This document shows positions 19,650 through 29,154 of a DNA stretch of 64,000 nucleotides, piece by piece. The notes below the pieces were generated by a model. It had not been told where the DNA came from and searched no databases. It saw only the letters and a program-made list of their open reading frames with translations. Where the stretch lies: assembly GCA_022841475.1 (NCBI GenBank), contig JALHRJ010000009.1, positions 45,462-109,461 on the forward strand, read 5' to 3'. Both the position numbers and the translations under genes were made by a program. This stretch comes from Cyclobacteriaceae bacterium (GTDB lineage Bacteria > Bacteroidota > Bacteroidia > Cytophagales > Cyclobacteriaceae). Every line of letters starts with the position of its first letter. Position 1 is the first letter of the stretch.

Positions 19650-21005
19650 TTATAGTGAAGGGCTAACCGGACCTTTGTTGTTGGCTATGCGGATAATAAA
19701 ATAACCGATCACGCTGGCTATAATAGACGCAGCAAGCACGCCCAGCTTGGCTTGCACTGCATATTCTTCCTGTCGAAATGCCAATCCTGAAATAAAGAGA
19801 GACATGGTGAACCCGATGGCTGCCAAAAACCCTGCTCCCCACATGTGCCACATGTTAACTCCTTGTGGAAGCACGGCCCATTTAAAGAATAGTATCAGAT
19901 ACACCACCCCCACTACCCCGATAACTTTGCCCACCAGTAACCCGAAGAAAATTCCCATCGATACCGGACTTTGAATTTGTGTAGGGAAATCGCCAGATAA
20001 TTCTACTCCAGCATTACTTAACGCAAATATGGGCATGATCAAAAACGCTACAAACGGATGCATGCTATGCTCCAGACGTTGCAAAGGAGTAAGTGCCTGC
20101 TCTGAAAAATTTTCAATTTTAGATAAAATTTTGAATTGCTCTTTTGATACAGTGGGTAGGGTATTGACTTCCGCGGATTTAAATTGAACAAGAAGTCCTT
20201 CTAGTTTTTGACTATAATAATCAGCTGAAACTTTAACTCTAGCAGGTATGGTAAAAGCAGCCAATACCCCGGCAATGGTGGCATGTACGCCCGACATGAT
20301 AAATGCCAGCCATAAACCGGCTATGCCTACGATGCCATAGAATATAGTACTCCTTACGCCCATTAAATTCGCCACGATGAGCACCACCATAAAACCAGCT
20401 CCCGTTACTAAACTAACAACGTTGATGTCGGATGTATAGAAAAGTGCAATGACGAGCACAGCGCCAAGATCATCGACAATAGCCAGTACGGTGAGAAATA
20501 TTTTGAGTGAAAGCGGAACTTTATCACCTAATAAATAAAGTACGCCCAAAGCAAAAGCAATATCCGTGGCCATGGGAATGCCCCAACCATCTACGGTGTC
20601 GCCTGAATGATTAAAAATGAGATAGACTAGCGCAGGCACCAACATGCCGCCCATAGCAGCCGCGATGGGAAGCACCGCTTTTTTCGGATCACTCAATTCC
20701 CCGGCAATTATTTCTCGTTTCAACTCAAGACCTACAACGAAAAAGAATAAAGACATAAGTCCATCATTGATCCAATGATGTAAATCCTTGCTGATGATGT
20801 ACTCATCGTATCCAATGCTTACCTGATGTTTCCATAGTTGCTGAAATTCTTCGGACCAGGGTGAATTGGAAAGTAGTAATGCTAGTGCAGCAGACGAAAA
20901 CAACACAATGCCACTTGTAGTGCTGTTGTTGATAAACCGACTTAACGGATCAATAATCCATCGGTCAACCGGATAAGTTCTTTTATTATCATCCTTCATC
21001 TTCAT
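19650..21005 (-). CDS. nhaA: Na+/H+ antiporter NhaA
   Basis: The product of about 450 residues is a multi-span inner-membrane protein with the NhaA core: 'WINDGLMSLFFFVVGLELKREI', 'GWGIPMATDIAFALGVL' and 'LTVLAIVDDLGAVLVIALFY' with the paired Asp residues that bind Na+ and H+. It exchanges Na+ for H+ to control internal pH and sodium. It is longer than the E. coli protein (about 390) because of an insertion around 265-320 between transmembrane segments, which is usual in Bacteroidota. In-frame starts are a TTG at 21008 and ATGs at 21005 and 20999; I chose the first ATG. It is upstream of the sprF-like gene on the same strand, but that gene has its own palindrome. Confidence 0.95.
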   Translation of the reverse strand: MKMKDDNKRTYPVDRWIIDPLSRFINNSTTSGIVLFSSAALALLLSNSPWSEEFQQLWKHQVSIGYDEYIISKDLHHWINDGLMSLFFFVVGLELKREIIAGELSDPKKAVLPIAAAMGGMLVPALVYLIFNHSGDTVDGWGIPMATDIAFALGVLYLLGDKVPLSLKIFLTVLAIVDDLGAVLVIALFYTSDINVVSLVTGAGFMVVLIVANLMGVRSTIFYGIVGIAGLWLAFIMSGVHATIAGVLAAFTIPARVKVSADYYSQKLEGLLVQFKSAEVNTLPTVSKEQFKILSKIENFSEQALTPLQRLEHSMHPFVAFLIMPIFALSNAGVELSGDFPTQIQSPVSMGIFFGLLVGKVIGVVGVVYLILFFKWAVLPQGVNMWHMWGAGFLAAIGFTMSLFISGLAFRQEEYAVQAKLGVLAASIIASVIGYFIIRIANNKGPVSPSL

Positions 21006-21088
21006 CAAACTAGCAGATAATGAGAACTTTCAAAGTCTTTTGCAATTAATAATACGCATGCTGTTGATTACCGCATCAAGCCATGGAA

Positions 21089-21117
21089 ATTAGAGGTGAT
21101 GAAGTCAGACTTCTAAT
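21089..21117 (-). terminator. Weak inverted repeat downstream of the EYFFDTDPG protein gene
   Basis: Nine-base arms (ATTAGAGGT and ACTTCTAAT, one mismatch) lie 31 nt past the stop codon at 21148. There is no clear U-tract, so a terminator role is only possible. Confidence 0.25.
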
Positions 21118-21147
21118 AGCAAATTTTCTGCCACGAGATAAAATATC

Positions 21148-23670
21148 TTATTTCTTTAAAATCAGGTACCCGGTCTTTGTTTCTCGTGTGGATTTGAGAA
21201 AGATTTTGTAGAAATATGTTCCCGTAGGGAGTTCGTTTCCATTTTGATTGAGACCTTGGAATGCATTGACCTCGGAGTAATTTTCAGTTTCAAAGACTTT
21301 GCTACCCCAACGGTTGTATATAGTGACTGTGTTATTAGGTTCCAACAGTTCAATATTTAGAATCTTGAAGAAATCATTTTTACCATCGTTGTTGTGCGAG
21401 ACTGCATTAAAGATTTCAATTTCACCGATAACATTTATCTGAAGTTGTTGTGTGGTACATTCTCCAAACACATCGCACGCACGAATAGTAATTACATCGG
21501 TTCCTGTAAAGGAATTGCCAGCATAATTAATCTGTAGGGTCGTTCCATTCAGCGAAGCCTGAGCACCACTGGTTGGCTGTTGCACAATATTTAATGAACT
21601 CAATACAAGATTATTGTCGTCATCTGAAATTAGTGTTGATAAATCGATCGATACAGTATTGCCGATGGTAGTACTTAAAGTTGCAGCATTAATAACGGGA
21701 GCCGAGTTGGTGCAAGGTGAAGGCACAACGGTTATGGTAATAGCATCCGAAGCCGGACTGATGCATCCATTGGTATTAGTTACAGTCACTGAATAGGTAC
21801 CCGAAGTTGTAACTGTAATTTGTTGTGTTGTTTCTGCATTCGACCAGGTGTAAGCAGCAAATCCATTGGGTGCGTTAAGGGTAAGGATGTCAGTACTACA
21901 TACACTCAAAGTATTTCCTGGTAGGGGAGTAGTGGAAGCTAAGATGATTGGTTGATGTGGTAGTGGTTGAATGGTAGCAACAACCGGAGTTCGCTCGCTT
22001 TCGCAGACACTGTTGTTAATGGAAACATAATAGGTAGTAGTGGCAGATAGCGGTGGTGTGTTGAAAGTTTCATTGATTGCCCCTGTCAATGCAGTACCTC
22101 CTGATGCCACATCATACCAGCGGTATTGACAGTTATTACCGCCCGATGCTGTAAGTGTAATGATTGCATCAACCCCACAGGCTTCATTATCAATAGTCGT
22201 TGGAACGGCAGGCACCGGATTGATAAAGGCTGTAACCTGCACCCGGTCGCTTTCGCAGGTTCCGTTTTGAATGGTAACAAAATATGCGGTAGTGTCTGTG
22301 AGAATTGGTGTTTGAAAAGTATTTTCCGTTATTCCGTCAATGGCATTCACATCGGTGAGCGATGTATACCATTGATAGCTTTGCGTAGCAATCGCACCCG
22401 ATGCGGAAAGCAATACACTGCCATTTCCACAACTGGCCGCATCTATTACAGCAGGTGGAGAGATTGGATCGCAGATTACTGCGGGCGTAGCAAAGGCATG
22501 CACCGCTTGTTTGCTGCGCTTGTTTGCATTATCAATTGCCGTAACACGAATTTCATAATTCGTATCGGGTAAAAGACCATCCAGTACAGCATTAAAATCG
22601 AGTGTCAGGTTTGCGGCTGGAGGAAAGTTTGAAACCGTGCGCAGTTCGGATGGTGTTTGGGTTGCAATATCTTTATAGAAATACTCCACAGCAACAATCT
22701 CACTACCTTCATTTGCATTATAAAAAGGTCGTGCCAACGGCTGACTCCAGCGCCCATTTACATCTTGCGTGCGTAGATACAGGGTATGAGAACCATCGGG
22801 TACACTGGCAAGATTAATCACAAAGCTTTCGGTAACGTTTGAAGTTGAAAGTGCAACCTGTTCGGCATTGCCAAGGCCCGGATCGGTATCGATAAAATAC
22901 TCCAGGCGTATTAAGGCAGGTGTGGAAGCCGATTGCGCATTGCGCTGCACAAACACCGGGTGAATAACCGGTATGCTCCACAACCCGTTGCTGTCTTTCG
23001 CGCGAATGTATAATGAGTTAAACCCTTCGGGGATGGTGCTTAACGGAATGGTAAAATCACGTGTAATGTTGATGGCAGCTGTGATAGGTATCTCGATTCC
23101 ATTTCCGATACCTGGATCAGTGTTAAAAAAATATTCAATACGTGTAAGTGGAGTTATACTGGCGCTTTGAGCAGATAGCTGTACATATACAGGATGAATA
23201 ACTGGAATACTCCATAAGCCATTATTGTCTTTGGCGCGGATGTAAAGCGAATGAAAACCTTCGCTTACGGTGCCAAGCGGTACAGTAAAACCCTGCGTGA
23301 TGTTGACTGCGTTGGCGATGGGAATTACAGTGCCGTTACCAAAGCCGGGGTCTATATCAAAAAAATATTCTACCCGCGTAAGCGGAGTTACACTGGCGCT
23401 TTGCGCAGACAGTTGTACATAAACAGGATGAATAACCGGAATACTCCACAATCCATTATTGTCTTTGACGCGGATGTAGAGAGTATGAAAACCTTCAGTT
23501 ACGGTGCCAAGGGGTACTGTAAAACCTTGCGTGATGTTGACTGAACTGGTGATGGGGATAGAAGTAGCATTGCTAAAACCCGGATCGGTATCGAAGAAGT
23601 ATTCCGCGCGCGTAATATTTTGCGCATATAGCGAAGCACTAATGACTAAGAAAAGAAGTATTAGACGCAA
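21148..23670 (-). CDS. EYFFDTDPG-repeat protein with Ig domains and type IX type B sorting domain (cassette A)
   Basis: I place the start at the TTG at 23670. This gives 'MRLILLFLVISASLYAQ', which aligns with the signal peptide of the paralogue at 53433-55724 ('MRLFLLLFFCSSGLFAQ'). The longer frame to 23808 adds 46 non-signal-like residues and overlaps the upstream gene. The 840-residue product carries four repeats of about 90 residues ('EYFFDTDPGFSN', 'GFHTLYIRVKDNNGLWSIP'), a degenerate fifth and an FN3-like segment. Two CHU_C-associated Ig domains, an Ig domain ('GFAAYTWSNAETTQQI'), a cadherin-like block ('SAPVINAATLSTTIGNTVS') and CHU_C ('YNRWGSKVFETENYSEVN') follow. The beta-helix gene ends 7 nt upstream. 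It is likely a surface-exposed client of the type IX system with unknown ligand. Confidence 0.87.
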   Translation of the reverse strand: MRLILLFLVISASLYAQNITRAEYFFDTDPGFSNATSIPITSSVNITQGFTVPLGTVTEGFHTLYIRVKDNNGLWSIPVIHPVYVQLSAQSASVTPLTRVEYFFDIDPGFGNGTVIPIANAVNITQGFTVPLGTVSEGFHSLYIRAKDNNGLWSIPVIHPVYVQLSAQSASITPLTRIEYFFNTDPGIGNGIEIPITAAINITRDFTIPLSTIPEGFNSLYIRAKDSNGLWSIPVIHPVFVQRNAQSASTPALIRLEYFIDTDPGLGNAEQVALSTSNVTESFVINLASVPDGSHTLYLRTQDVNGRWSQPLARPFYNANEGSEIVAVEYFYKDIATQTPSELRTVSNFPPAANLTLDFNAVLDGLLPDTNYEIRVTAIDNANKRSKQAVHAFATPAVICDPISPPAVIDAASCGNGSVLLSASGAIATQSYQWYTSLTDVNAIDGITENTFQTPILTDTTAYFVTIQNGTCESDRVQVTAFINPVPAVPTTIDNEACGVDAIITLTASGGNNCQYRWYDVASGGTALTGAINETFNTPPLSATTTYYVSINNSVCESERTPVVATIQPLPHQPIILASTTPLPGNTLSVCSTDILTLNAPNGFAAYTWSNAETTQQITVTTSGTYSVTVTNTNGCISPASDAITITVVPSPCTNSAPVINAATLSTTIGNTVSIDLSTLISDDDNNLVLSSLNIVQQPTSGAQASLNGTTLQINYAGNSFTGTDVITIRACDVFGECTTQQLQINVIGEIEIFNAVSHNNDGKNDFFKILNIELLEPNNTVTIYNRWGSKVFETENYSEVNAFQGLNQNGNELPTGTYFYKIFLKSTRETKTGYLILKK

Positions 23671-23677
23671 AATTCTT

Positions 23678-24721
23678 TCAGTTATTCGACTTGGCTTTAA
23701 TCGTAATAGGCAATCCGGTATTTTTTTCACCTGTTGTGGGTGCATTAAGTTGGTAAATGGTAGGTATGGGCGGTATACCCGAGAGTACATACGGTTCATC
23801 ACCACCAAACATGCCTATGTCTACGCCCTCATAACCTGCACCTATAGCAGGGGAGCCCTCTTTGAGTTTCCAGTAGCTATCGGTAGATCCAGTACCGTCA
23901 ACTATAGTGCTAAGCGGTACATTGACAAGGTTGCCATTGGTTGCAGCAAATGGGACACTATTGATTGCAATATTATTGCGGACAACAGAACCTGTTGCAA
24001 TAAGTGCATTAGTAGGCGCGAAAAATAGATTGTTCTGAATAAGCGCATTTGTAACATTCAATGAACCCTGAATTGTGTTGTTTGAAATTTCAAGCCCTGA
24101 ACCCGATGAGATGACAGAATATGTACTAGAAGAAAAAGTGTAGAGAAAATTATTTCTTATGCGGATATTCGAAAATCCAGGGTCAACCAGAACACTTGAG
24201 CCCAAAGTTGATTCAGGTGGTTGCATATAGTTTTGAACGATATTAATGAACGAGCCTTGAACCCTGATATAAGCTTCGCTTGCGGTTCCACATAATCTCC
24301 ATCGAAAAGTATTTCTCTTGATAAGAATATTGCTCGTAGAAATTCTTATCCGGCCAATCATCCTAACACCCATAAGAACACTTCCCTCAGAGCCGGCCGC
24401 AAAAACCAATCCCTCTTCACATGGATTGGATAAAGATTTATCCAATGTTGCCGATAAAAACGAAACTTGTGTCTCCGGATTATTCAAAAAATACCCAGGC
24501 CCAATAATGATGAGTCGTTTGTTGATGGTAACTTTTGTTGTGATGTAACTCACTCCCGAGCCAATCAGGTACAACGTATCTCCCGCATTGGCGCCATCAT
24601 GGGCTTCTTGTAAATTCGCAAAATCCTTTGAAGCGCTACCTGGGTCACTGTCTACAATCCAGATTTTAGCGGAGACAGTGAGGGGTAGTAACAGTAAGGC
24701 GATTAGGTATAGTGGCTTCAT
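23678..24721 (-). CDS. Secreted right-handed beta-helix protein (cassette A)
   Basis: This 347-residue protein has a signal peptide ('MKPLYLIALLLLPLTVSA') followed by 'KIWIVDSDPGSASKDFANLQ' and 'AHDGANAGDTLYLIGS'. These resemble the N-terminal cap of pectate-lyase-like parallel beta-helices. Many short 'N.I..N' rungs follow ('SNILIKRNTFRW', 'SNIRIRNNFLYTF', 'LEISNNTIQG', 'ALIQNNLFF'). The C-terminus 'LSGIPPIPTIYQL' to 'GEKNTGLPITIKAKSNN' is shared with the paralogues at 55727 and 56904. No type IX sorting domain is seen, so export beyond the periplasm is unclear. It is translationally coupled to the downstream EYFFDTDPG protein. I cannot assign an enzyme activity; it may be structural or polysaccharide-binding. 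Confidence 0.85.
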   Translation of the reverse strand: MKPLYLIALLLLPLTVSAKIWIVDSDPGSASKDFANLQEAHDGANAGDTLYLIGSGVSYITTKVTINKRLIIIGPGYFLNNPETQVSFLSATLDKSLSNPCEEGLVFAAGSEGSVLMGVRMIGRIRISTSNILIKRNTFRWRLCGTASEAYIRVQGSFINIVQNYMQPPESTLGSSVLVDPGFSNIRIRNNFLYTFSSSTYSVISSGSGLEISNNTIQGSLNVTNALIQNNLFFAPTNALIATGSVVRNNIAINSVPFAATNGNLVNVPLSTIVDGTGSTDSYWKLKEGSPAIGAGYEGVDIGMFGGDEPYVLSGIPPIPTIYQLNAPTTGEKNTGLPITIKAKSNN

Positions 24722-24877
24722 ACGTATATTGTTAGAATATTTTAATAGGGATTATAAATCAGCAATAATTAAAGCCTACAATCAATAGGTATTTATCCCT
24801 AATTTTCTGCAGAGCATAGGTAATAGGTTTTAGTTTTCACTTCACTGTAAGTTGATAGGAAATGTAAATAGATTCAA

Positions 24878-24893
24878 TACATGAATTCAGGTA
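24878..24893. promoter_or_regulatory. TACATGAATTCAGGTA operator-like box (degenerate member of a pair)
   Basis: This 16-bp site differs by one base from the perfect palindrome at 24912-24927 and lies exactly 34 bp from it. It is the member closer to the beta-helix gene (start 24721). Confidence 0.6.
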
Positions 24894-24911
24894 ATTCTTG
24901 TCTTACACATT

Positions 24912-24927
24912 TACCTGAATTCAGGTA
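24912..24927. promoter_or_regulatory. TACCTGAATTCAGGTA perfect palindrome
   Basis: This perfect 16-bp palindrome can be read as two heptamers TACCTGA/TCAGGTA around 2 bp, the 7-2-7 geometry known for NarL/FixJ-type GerE helix-turn-helix dimers. It lies between a beta-helix gene and a divergent PAS-LuxR gene. A comparable pair occurs at 58073-58122. Confidence 0.65.
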
Positions 24928-24985
24928 GTGTTTAGAAATATTAAAGGGTTCAGCGATCGAGAAGCTCTATCTGCCAAACAAGTTA

Positions 24986-24993
24986 TATTTTTG
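24986..24993 (+). promoter_or_regulatory. -7 box for the PAS-LuxR regulator gene
   Basis: TATTTTTG fits TAnnTTTG exactly and points toward the LuxR gene, whose ATG is 100 nt downstream. No TTG is seen at the -33 position. The perfect palindrome at 24912-24927 is centred about 66 bp upstream of the box, a plausible position for autoregulation. Confidence 0.45.
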
Positions 24994-25092
24994 ACACAGC
25001 TATAAATGATCGTTAGATAAGTAGTAACAAATTCGTAAGTCAAAATGTTAGATCAATGAACATACAGTAATAGCGGTAAACTCGTTACGCAG

Positions 25093-25890
25093 ATGAAGAA
25101 TACCTATCTCAAAAAAATTAGTCCCAGTGAATTTCAGCAGGAAAAAATGGGCACGCACGAATCGCTGGACAGTAGTTCGGTGCTCTCTTATTTTACTCCT
25201 GCCTTGCAGCAGATTGATACGTTTGCCATTGGCAGGTATTTTTGGTTTATCGGAGATGTCACTACTTTTCAAAATCTGTATGCTGGAGGCATGCTGGAAG
25301 AAATGATTCCGGTTACGATGGAGGAGTTTATTGGAGGGCCAGCAGATTTACTATTCGCAAATTGCTTTCCGGAAGATCTGGATAAAATGTTATCCTTCTC
25401 GCAATATTATGGAAAGTATTGCAGTCAGCTATCCGTAAGTGAGCGTAAACATATCCGCACAACTATTTTTATAAGACTTAAAAATCCTCAAGGGTATTAC
25501 TATTGGGCCATGGCGCAGTTCCTGGATGCCATTTTTAATAGCGAAGGGAGATTGCTTTATGTGCTTACGCTCCATACTGATGTATCGCATTTAAAGAAAG
25601 ATGGCGTGGCCACCATGACGATCATGGACTCACGCAATAAACAAAGCCAGTTATTTCTATGTGTGGATGGTTTAGCACCAGAACTACAACAGACAATTCC
25701 CAAAATATCGAAACGGGAATTGGAGGTCCTCAGTTGGATTGTCAAAGGCCAAAGCAGCAAACAAATTGCAGAAGCACTTCATCTTTCCAAAAAAACGATT
25801 GATAATCACCGACAGAATTTATTGCGTAAAACCCAAACAAAAACTACGGGTGGGCTGGTAGCTTTTGCCATGGATCATGGGTTGTTGTAA
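25093..25890 (+). CDS. PAS-domain LuxR/GerE-family transcriptional regulator
   Basis: This 265-residue protein has no receiver domain. Its N-terminal two-thirds resemble a PAS sensor, ending in the PAC-like 'QGYYYWAMAQFLDAIFNSEG' and 'LLYVLTLHTDVSHLKKDG'. The C-terminus is a GerE helix-turn-helix ('SKRELEVLSWIVKGQSSKQI' and 'LHLSKKTIDNHRQNLLRKTQ'). It is cytosolic and probably senses a small ligand or redox state, then binds DNA as a dimer. It is the only plus-strand gene in the adhesin region and diverges from a beta-helix gene, with two TACCTG palindromes between them. That makes it the best candidate regulator of the beta-helix/EYFFDTDPG cassettes. The ligand is unknown. Confidence 0.88.
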   Translation: MKNTYLKKISPSEFQQEKMGTHESLDSSSVLSYFTPALQQIDTFAIGRYFWFIGDVTTFQNLYAGGMLEEMIPVTMEEFIGGPADLLFANCFPEDLDKMLSFSQYYGKYCSQLSVSERKHIRTTIFIRLKNPQGYYYWAMAQFLDAIFNSEGRLLYVLTLHTDVSHLKKDGVATMTIMDSRNKQSQLFLCVDGLAPELQQTIPKISKRELEVLSWIVKGQSSKQIAEALHLSKKTIDNHRQNLLRKTQTKTTGGLVAFAMDHGLL

Positions 25891-25949
25891 CTCAATGCAG
25901 CAATGCTAAGAGAATAGCGATAGCAATAGGAGGGTATGCGGGAATAAAT

Positions 25950-28900
25950 TCACCGCTTTAAAACCAGGAAGCCTGTTTTCGTTTCTTGAGAAGATTTCAG
26001 GACGATTTTGTAGAAATATGTTCCCGAAGGTAGTTCGTTACTATTTTGATTGAGACCCCGAAAGGCATTGTCAGGATTATAGTTATCTACTTCAAAAACT
26101 TTGCTACCCCAACGGTTGTAAATAGTCACTGTGTTTTCAGGATCCAAAAATTCAATGTTTTGAATCTTGAAAAAATCATTTTTGCCATCATTGTTGTGCG
26201 ATACCCCGTTAAAGATTTCAATTTCACCGATAACATTTATCTGAAGTTGCTGCGTAGTACATTCCCCAAATACATCGCACACACGAATAGTAATTGCATC
26301 AGTTCCTGTAAAGGAAATACCAGCGTAGTTAATCTGAAGTGTCGTTCCATTCAGTGAAGCCTGTGCGCCACTGGTTGGCTGTTGTAGTATAGTCAAAGAA
26401 CTTAATAAAAGATTATTGTCGGCATCCGAGATTAATGCGGATAAATCAATCGATACAGTATTGCCGATGGTCGTACTCAGGGTGGTGTTGTTAATAACCG
26501 GTGCCGAGTTGTTGCACGGAGCGGGAACAACCGTAACGGTAATAGCATCCGAAGCAGGACTTGAACAACCAGCGCCATCGGTAACGATTACTGAGTAGGT
26601 GCCGCTGGCAGTCACAATTAATTGAGAAGTAGTTGCACCGCTTGACCAACTGTAAGAAGAAAATCCATTGGGTGCCGAAAGCGTGAGTGAGGTAGTACTG
26701 CAAATGGTTACTGCGTTTCCAAGTAGAGTAATGTTACTTGTTATGGTTGGAATTGCAGGAAGAGGATTAACAGTTGCCGTAGCTTGTGTGCGGAGACTTT
26801 CACATAGGCCATTGTTTATAGAAACAAAGTACGGAGTAGTAGCTGTAATCGCTGGAGTAATATAACTATTATTTACTTCTCCTGCGATTGCAGTTCCTCC
26901 GGTAGCTACGGTATACCATCTGTATTCGCCATTAGCCCCACCAGAAGCATTAAGTGTAACACTGCCAGTCCCGCAACTTGAGCCATTGGTAACAGTTGGT
27001 GCTGCAGGAAGGGCATTGATAGTAAGTTGGGCGGCATCAGTGAAAACAGGAGATGCCAGATCACCGGTAATTCTACAGCGATAAAAGCCAGCACCAAAGT
27101 TTGATGTAGTGTTTACGGAAATTGAAGCGGTACCTGCATTGCTAAAGCCTCCACCGTTATTAATATCGGTATATGTTCCGGCAAATGTGGTAGAAAATTG
27201 CCATTGATAGGTGATGTTGGTAGTGCCGGTGGCCGCTGTGGTAAATGACGTAGTAACTCCATCACACACTGCTAGTGATGCGGGATGAGGACTTATTGTA
27301 ATAACAGGCCCTACGGTTACGGTAAAATCATCTGCGCTAATCACACTCACACAATTTACACTTACTGTTATTTTCCCAGTAGTGGCTCCTGCTGGTACTA
27401 AGACAGTAATACTTGTTTCAGTGCTTGCTGTTACCGTTGCTGGTACTGCGTTGAAAAAGTTTACAACATTATCGGTGAGTAGTGTGCTGAAATTTGTTCC
27501 GGTAATGGTAACCGTGGTTCCTACCGGACCATTTGAAGGTGTGAAGAAAGCTATCGTTGGAGTTGGTAAGATGGTTGTCTGCCTCAGTTTTTGGATAAAA
27601 ATATCGTTCGAACCTGCGCTTACAAGATTATACGTACACGCTCCTGGATCAAAATCAACGGTGCCCTGAAACCATCCCGTCAGGTATACGTTGTTGGCGG
27701 CATCTAAAACAACGCAAACACTTCGATCATCACCCGTTCCGCTCATTGATCTGGCCCATTCGAAATTACCATCCGAATCAAGCTTGCAAATAAAAATATC
27801 ATTACTGCCTGCTGATGTTAAGTTAAAGACGCCTGCACCTGGATCAAAATCAACTGTCTGCACAAAGGTGCCCGATATATATACATCTCCTGATGCATCA
27901 AGCGCAACACCCAGTCCTTCATCATACCCGCTCCCACCCATGGATTTTGCCCACACAAAATCACCATCATTGGTAAGTTTGGAAACATAAATATCAAAAC
28001 CACCAAGAGAGGTAAGGTTGAAGACGCCAGCACCCGGGTCGAAATCTACAGTGCCATTGAATCTACTTGTTGTGTATACATTACCTGCAGCGTCCAGTGC
28101 AATCTTGCTGCCGTAAATTCCATCCGTATAATAGGTAGGATTACTATTTACCATTGCTTTTGCCCAAACAAAATCACCATCTTTTGTGAGCTTGGAAATA
28201 AAGACATCCCAATCTCCTGAGGCTGTCAAATTAAAAGTACTTGGACCTGGGTCAAAGTCAGCGGTGCTCTCAAAGTATCCGGTGGTAAAAATATTTCCGG
28301 CCGCATCCAATGCAATGCTATAGCCACGATCTTCATCAACGCCCCCCAGAGTTTTTACCCAAACAAAGTTTCCATTCGTATCGAGTTTCAAAATAAAAGC
28401 ATCTTCATGGCCAATGGTGACGAAGAAGGTACCCGGACCGGGATCGAAGTCTCTTGCTCCGCCCTGAAAGTAGACGCGACCCACCACCACCACATTTCCA
28501 CTGGCATCCACAACAATCTTAAGACCGTTGTCCCACCAGGTACCTCCGAGTACTCCCTTTGCCCAAACAAAATCTCCATTAGCATCTAACTTTGCAATAA
28601 AGATGTCAGTTTGTCCTGTTGTGGCTGCGGTCATATTAAAGGTACCTGGGCCTGGATCAAAATCAGAAGTGCCAGAAAAACCTCCTGTTATATAGACGTT
28701 TCCAGAGGCATCAACTGCAATACCTGCACCTCCATCAATGGCAGTTCCTCCAATTGATTTTGCCCATATTAAATTTCCGTTGGCATCCAGTTTGGTTATG
28801 AATGTATCGCTGCCACCTTTTGAGGTCATATTAAAAACAGCTGTACCCGGATCGAAATCAGCCGTGCCAGAATAAAATCCTGTGGTGTAGATATTGCCAG

Positions 28901-29069
28901 CTGCATCCAGAACTATATTCTGACAACCGTCATTTCCTGTTCCGCCCATTCGCCTGGCCCACTCTAATACCGCGGTTTGCTGAGCATACGAAGTATTTGC
29001 TATGGAAAGTATCGATATTACAATAATTTTAATATGTTGAAGTGAATTATTGGGACCGATGTTTTTCAT
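25950..29069 (-). CDS. Seven-repeat SBBP propeller adhesin with IPT, Ig and type IX type B sorting domains
   Basis: I choose the ATG at 29069 ('MKNIGPNNSLQHIKIIVISI' then cleavage near 'SYAQ'). The frame opens further upstream to 29138, but that would place the conserved palindrome inside the gene. The protein of about 1039 residues has seven SBBP repeats ('DFDPGAGVFNLT', 'LDAAGNIYTTG', 'KLDANGNLIWAK'), consistent with one seven-bladed propeller. An IPT/TIG domain ('PSNGPVGTTVTITGTNFS'), an Ig domain, a CHU_C-associated Ig domain, another Ig ('GFSSYSWSSGATTSQLI'), a cadherin-like block and CHU_C ('NGVSHNNDGKNDFFKIQN') follow. It is probably secreted by the type IX system and surface exposed. 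The last 200 residues are almost identical to those of the genes at 21148 and 29155. Confidence 0.88.
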   Translation of the reverse strand: MKNIGPNNSLQHIKIIVISILSIANTSYAQQTAVLEWARRMGGTGNDGCQNIVLDAAGNIYTTGFYSGTADFDPGTAVFNMTSKGGSDTFITKLDANGNLIWAKSIGGTAIDGGAGIAVDASGNVYITGGFSGTSDFDPGPGTFNMTAATTGQTDIFIAKLDANGDFVWAKGVLGGTWWDNGLKIVVDASGNVVVVGRVYFQGGARDFDPGPGTFFVTIGHEDAFILKLDTNGNFVWVKTLGGVDEDRGYSIALDAAGNIFTTGYFESTADFDPGPSTFNLTASGDWDVFISKLTKDGDFVWAKAMVNSNPTYYTDGIYGSKIALDAAGNVYTTSRFNGTVDFDPGAGVFNLTSLGGFDIYVSKLTNDGDFVWAKSMGGSGYDEGLGVALDASGDVYISGTFVQTVDFDPGAGVFNLTSAGSNDIFICKLDSDGNFEWARSMSGTGDDRSVCVVLDAANNVYLTGWFQGTVDFDPGACTYNLVSAGSNDIFIQKLRQTTILPTPTIAFFTPSNGPVGTTVTITGTNFSTLLTDNVVNFFNAVPATVTASTETSITVLVPAGATTGKITVSVNCVSVISADDFTVTVGPVITISPHPASLAVCDGVTTSFTTAATGTTNITYQWQFSTTFAGTYTDINNGGGFSNAGTASISVNTTSNFGAGFYRCRITGDLASPVFTDAAQLTINALPAAPTVTNGSSCGTGSVTLNASGGANGEYRWYTVATGGTAIAGEVNNSYITPAITATTPYFVSINNGLCESLRTQATATVNPLPAIPTITSNITLLGNAVTICSTTSLTLSAPNGFSSYSWSSGATTSQLIVTASGTYSVIVTDGAGCSSPASDAITVTVVPAPCNNSAPVINNTTLSTTIGNTVSIDLSALISDADNNLLLSSLTILQQPTSGAQASLNGTTLQINYAGISFTGTDAITIRVCDVFGECTTQQLQINVIGEIEIFNGVSHNNDGKNDFFKIQNIEFLDPENTVTIYNRWGSKVFEVDNYNPDNAFRGLNQNSNELPSGTYFYKIVLKSSQETKTGFLVLKR

Positions 29070-29103
29070 ACTATCAAAGCTCATCAGGTTTGAGTCAAAA
29101 AAA

Positions 29104-29119
29104 TCACATGATGATGTGA
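29104..29119 (-). promoter_or_regulatory. Operator-like palindrome (copy 2 of 4)
   Basis: TCACATCATCATGTGA on the gene strand lies 34 nt before the ATG at 29069. A GAGCTTTG sequence 5 nt before the ATG may be the -7 box, which would centre the element near -42. Confidence 0.65.
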
Positions 29120-29154
29120 GTAGGCTTAACCTTGCCAAGTTAAAAAAATCTTTG

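Larger units (their letters stand above)
24722..25092. other. Divergent intergenic region between beta-helix gene and PAS-LuxR gene
   Basis: This 371-bp stretch contains no credible ORF. It holds two 16-bp TACCTG-type palindromes and a TATTTTTG box facing the LuxR gene, described separately. It is A+T-rich and most likely carries the control region of both divergent genes. Confidence 0.7.

Noticed and set aside
24912-24927. A lux box of the quorum-sensing type
   Set aside because: The ACCTG/CAGGT half-sites resemble it, but the gap is 4 nt rather than 10, and the adjacent regulator has a PAS-like rather than an autoinducer-binding domain.
29070-29138. Start of the SBBP adhesin at 29138
   Set aside because: It would put the conserved palindrome in the coding sequence and delay the signal peptide; the ATG at 29069 restores the same spacing as in the three other copies.
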